Shown here: piece by piece, positions 4,866 to 5,038 of the stretch
How positions within the stretch are numbered: position 1 is the first letter of the stretch
Layout of the letters: the number at the start of each line of letters is the position of its first letter
Assembly (NCBI GenBank): GCA_023428085.1
Contig: JAEYZK010000274.1
Coordinates: 1 to 5,038, forward strand
Source of the DNA: Pseudomonadota bacterium
Lineage (GTDB): Bacteria > Myxococcota > Myxococcia > Myxococcales > Anaeromyxobacteraceae
Direction: 5' to 3'
Length of the DNA: 5,038 nt
The notes under the pieces: generated by a model
What the model was told of the DNA's origin: nothing
The model's database searches: none
The model's input: only the letters and a program-made list of their open reading frames with translations
Position numbers and translations under genes: made by a program

Positions 4866-5038
4866 CCGTCGATCCCACGGCGTGGCGCGTGGACCTCGGC
4901 CGCTCCGACGCCCGCCACGGGTACGGCCTGTTCGAGACCGTCCGCGTGCAGGACGGCGCCGCCCGCTGGCTGCCGCTCCACCTCGAGCGCCTCGCCGCCG
5001 GCTGCGCCTTCCTCGGGCTCGCGCCGCCGCCCGGGCCC
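4853..5038 (+). CDS. pabC: 4-amino-4-deoxychorismate lyase PabC (class IV aminotransferase fold), 5' part only
   Basis: Sixty-two codons are visible before the right edge. They match the N-terminus of PLP fold-type IV enzymes: 'GYGLFETVRVQDG' (23-35), corresponding to the family's (Y)GDGLFET start, and 'LHLERLAAGCAFLGL' (42-56), whose arginine is the usual PLP-phosphate contact. PabC removes pyruvate from aminodeoxychorismate to give p-aminobenzoate, so it completes the step begun by PabB. The ATG at 4853 overlaps the pabB coding end by 13 bases in another frame, with purine-rich AAGGCGAGG (4833-4841) 11 bases upstream, so translation is probably coupled. The catalytic lysine lies outside the window. 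Branched-chain or D-amino-acid aminotransferases share this fold; placement after pabB makes PabC the best call. Confidence 0.85.
   Translation, partial: MLVLTVDPTAWRVDLGRSDARHGYGLFETVRVQDGAARWLPLHLERLAAGCAFLGLAPPPGP

Noticed and set aside
1..5038. Mobile element, CRISPR, phage or toxin-antitoxin content
   Set aside because: No transposase, integrase, spaced direct repeats, tRNA or compositional break is visible; apart from 133 and 61 bases of spacer all sequence belongs to recognised vitamin genes.

Overview
This 5,038-base window is very GC-rich and almost wholly coding, with strong G/C preference at third codon positions. It looks like a chromosomal vitamin-synthesis locus. Composition, and BioB/BioF phrases such as 'CTTHTYDEQ' and 'SLMATH', suggest a high-GC bacterium of the Myxococcota/'Deltaproteobacteria' kind (Anaeromyxobacter-like) or another high-GC soil or sediment lineage. 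This placement is inferred from composition and family resemblance, not proven.

Leftward block (minus strand, read from 2310 down to 1): bioD (dethiobiotin synthetase), bioF (8-amino-7-oxononanoate synthase), then the start of a BioH/BioG-like alpha/beta hydrolase that runs off the left edge. The three genes overlap by 4 bases (GTGA) and then 3 bases (TGATG junction), so they form one tightly coupled operon.

Control region (2311-2371): a 61-base gap separates the divergent bioD and bioB starts. It holds a clear BirA-type operator, TTGTAAACC-N15-GGTTGACGA (2310-2342). The right arm carries the probable -35 of bioB, and the left arm touches the first base of the bioD start codon. One biotin-responsive repressor (bifunctional BirA) is therefore likely to control both directions, as in the Escherichia coli bio locus.

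Rightward block (plus strand): bioB (biotin synthase), then a 133-base spacer with a REP-like hairpin, then pabB (aminodeoxychorismate synthase component I, with the diagnostic PIKGT lysine), whose end overlaps the start of pabC (class IV aminotransferase/aminodeoxychorismate lyase, cut by the right edge). The rightward block thus goes from biotin to the p-aminobenzoate branch of folate synthesis.

Pathway logic: the BioH/BioG esterase frees pimeloyl-ACP, BioF makes 8-amino-7-oxononanoate, BioD makes dethiobiotin and BioB inserts sulfur. BioA (or a substitute) and BioC are not in the window. The most interesting protein feature is in BioB: Ser110 sits where classical enzymes have a cysteine ligand of the sulfur-donating [2Fe-2S] cluster, and extra cysteines occur at 55 and 180. 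This suggests a different auxiliary cluster. No RNA gene, CRISPR array, insertion sequence or clearly novel multi-gene system is visible.
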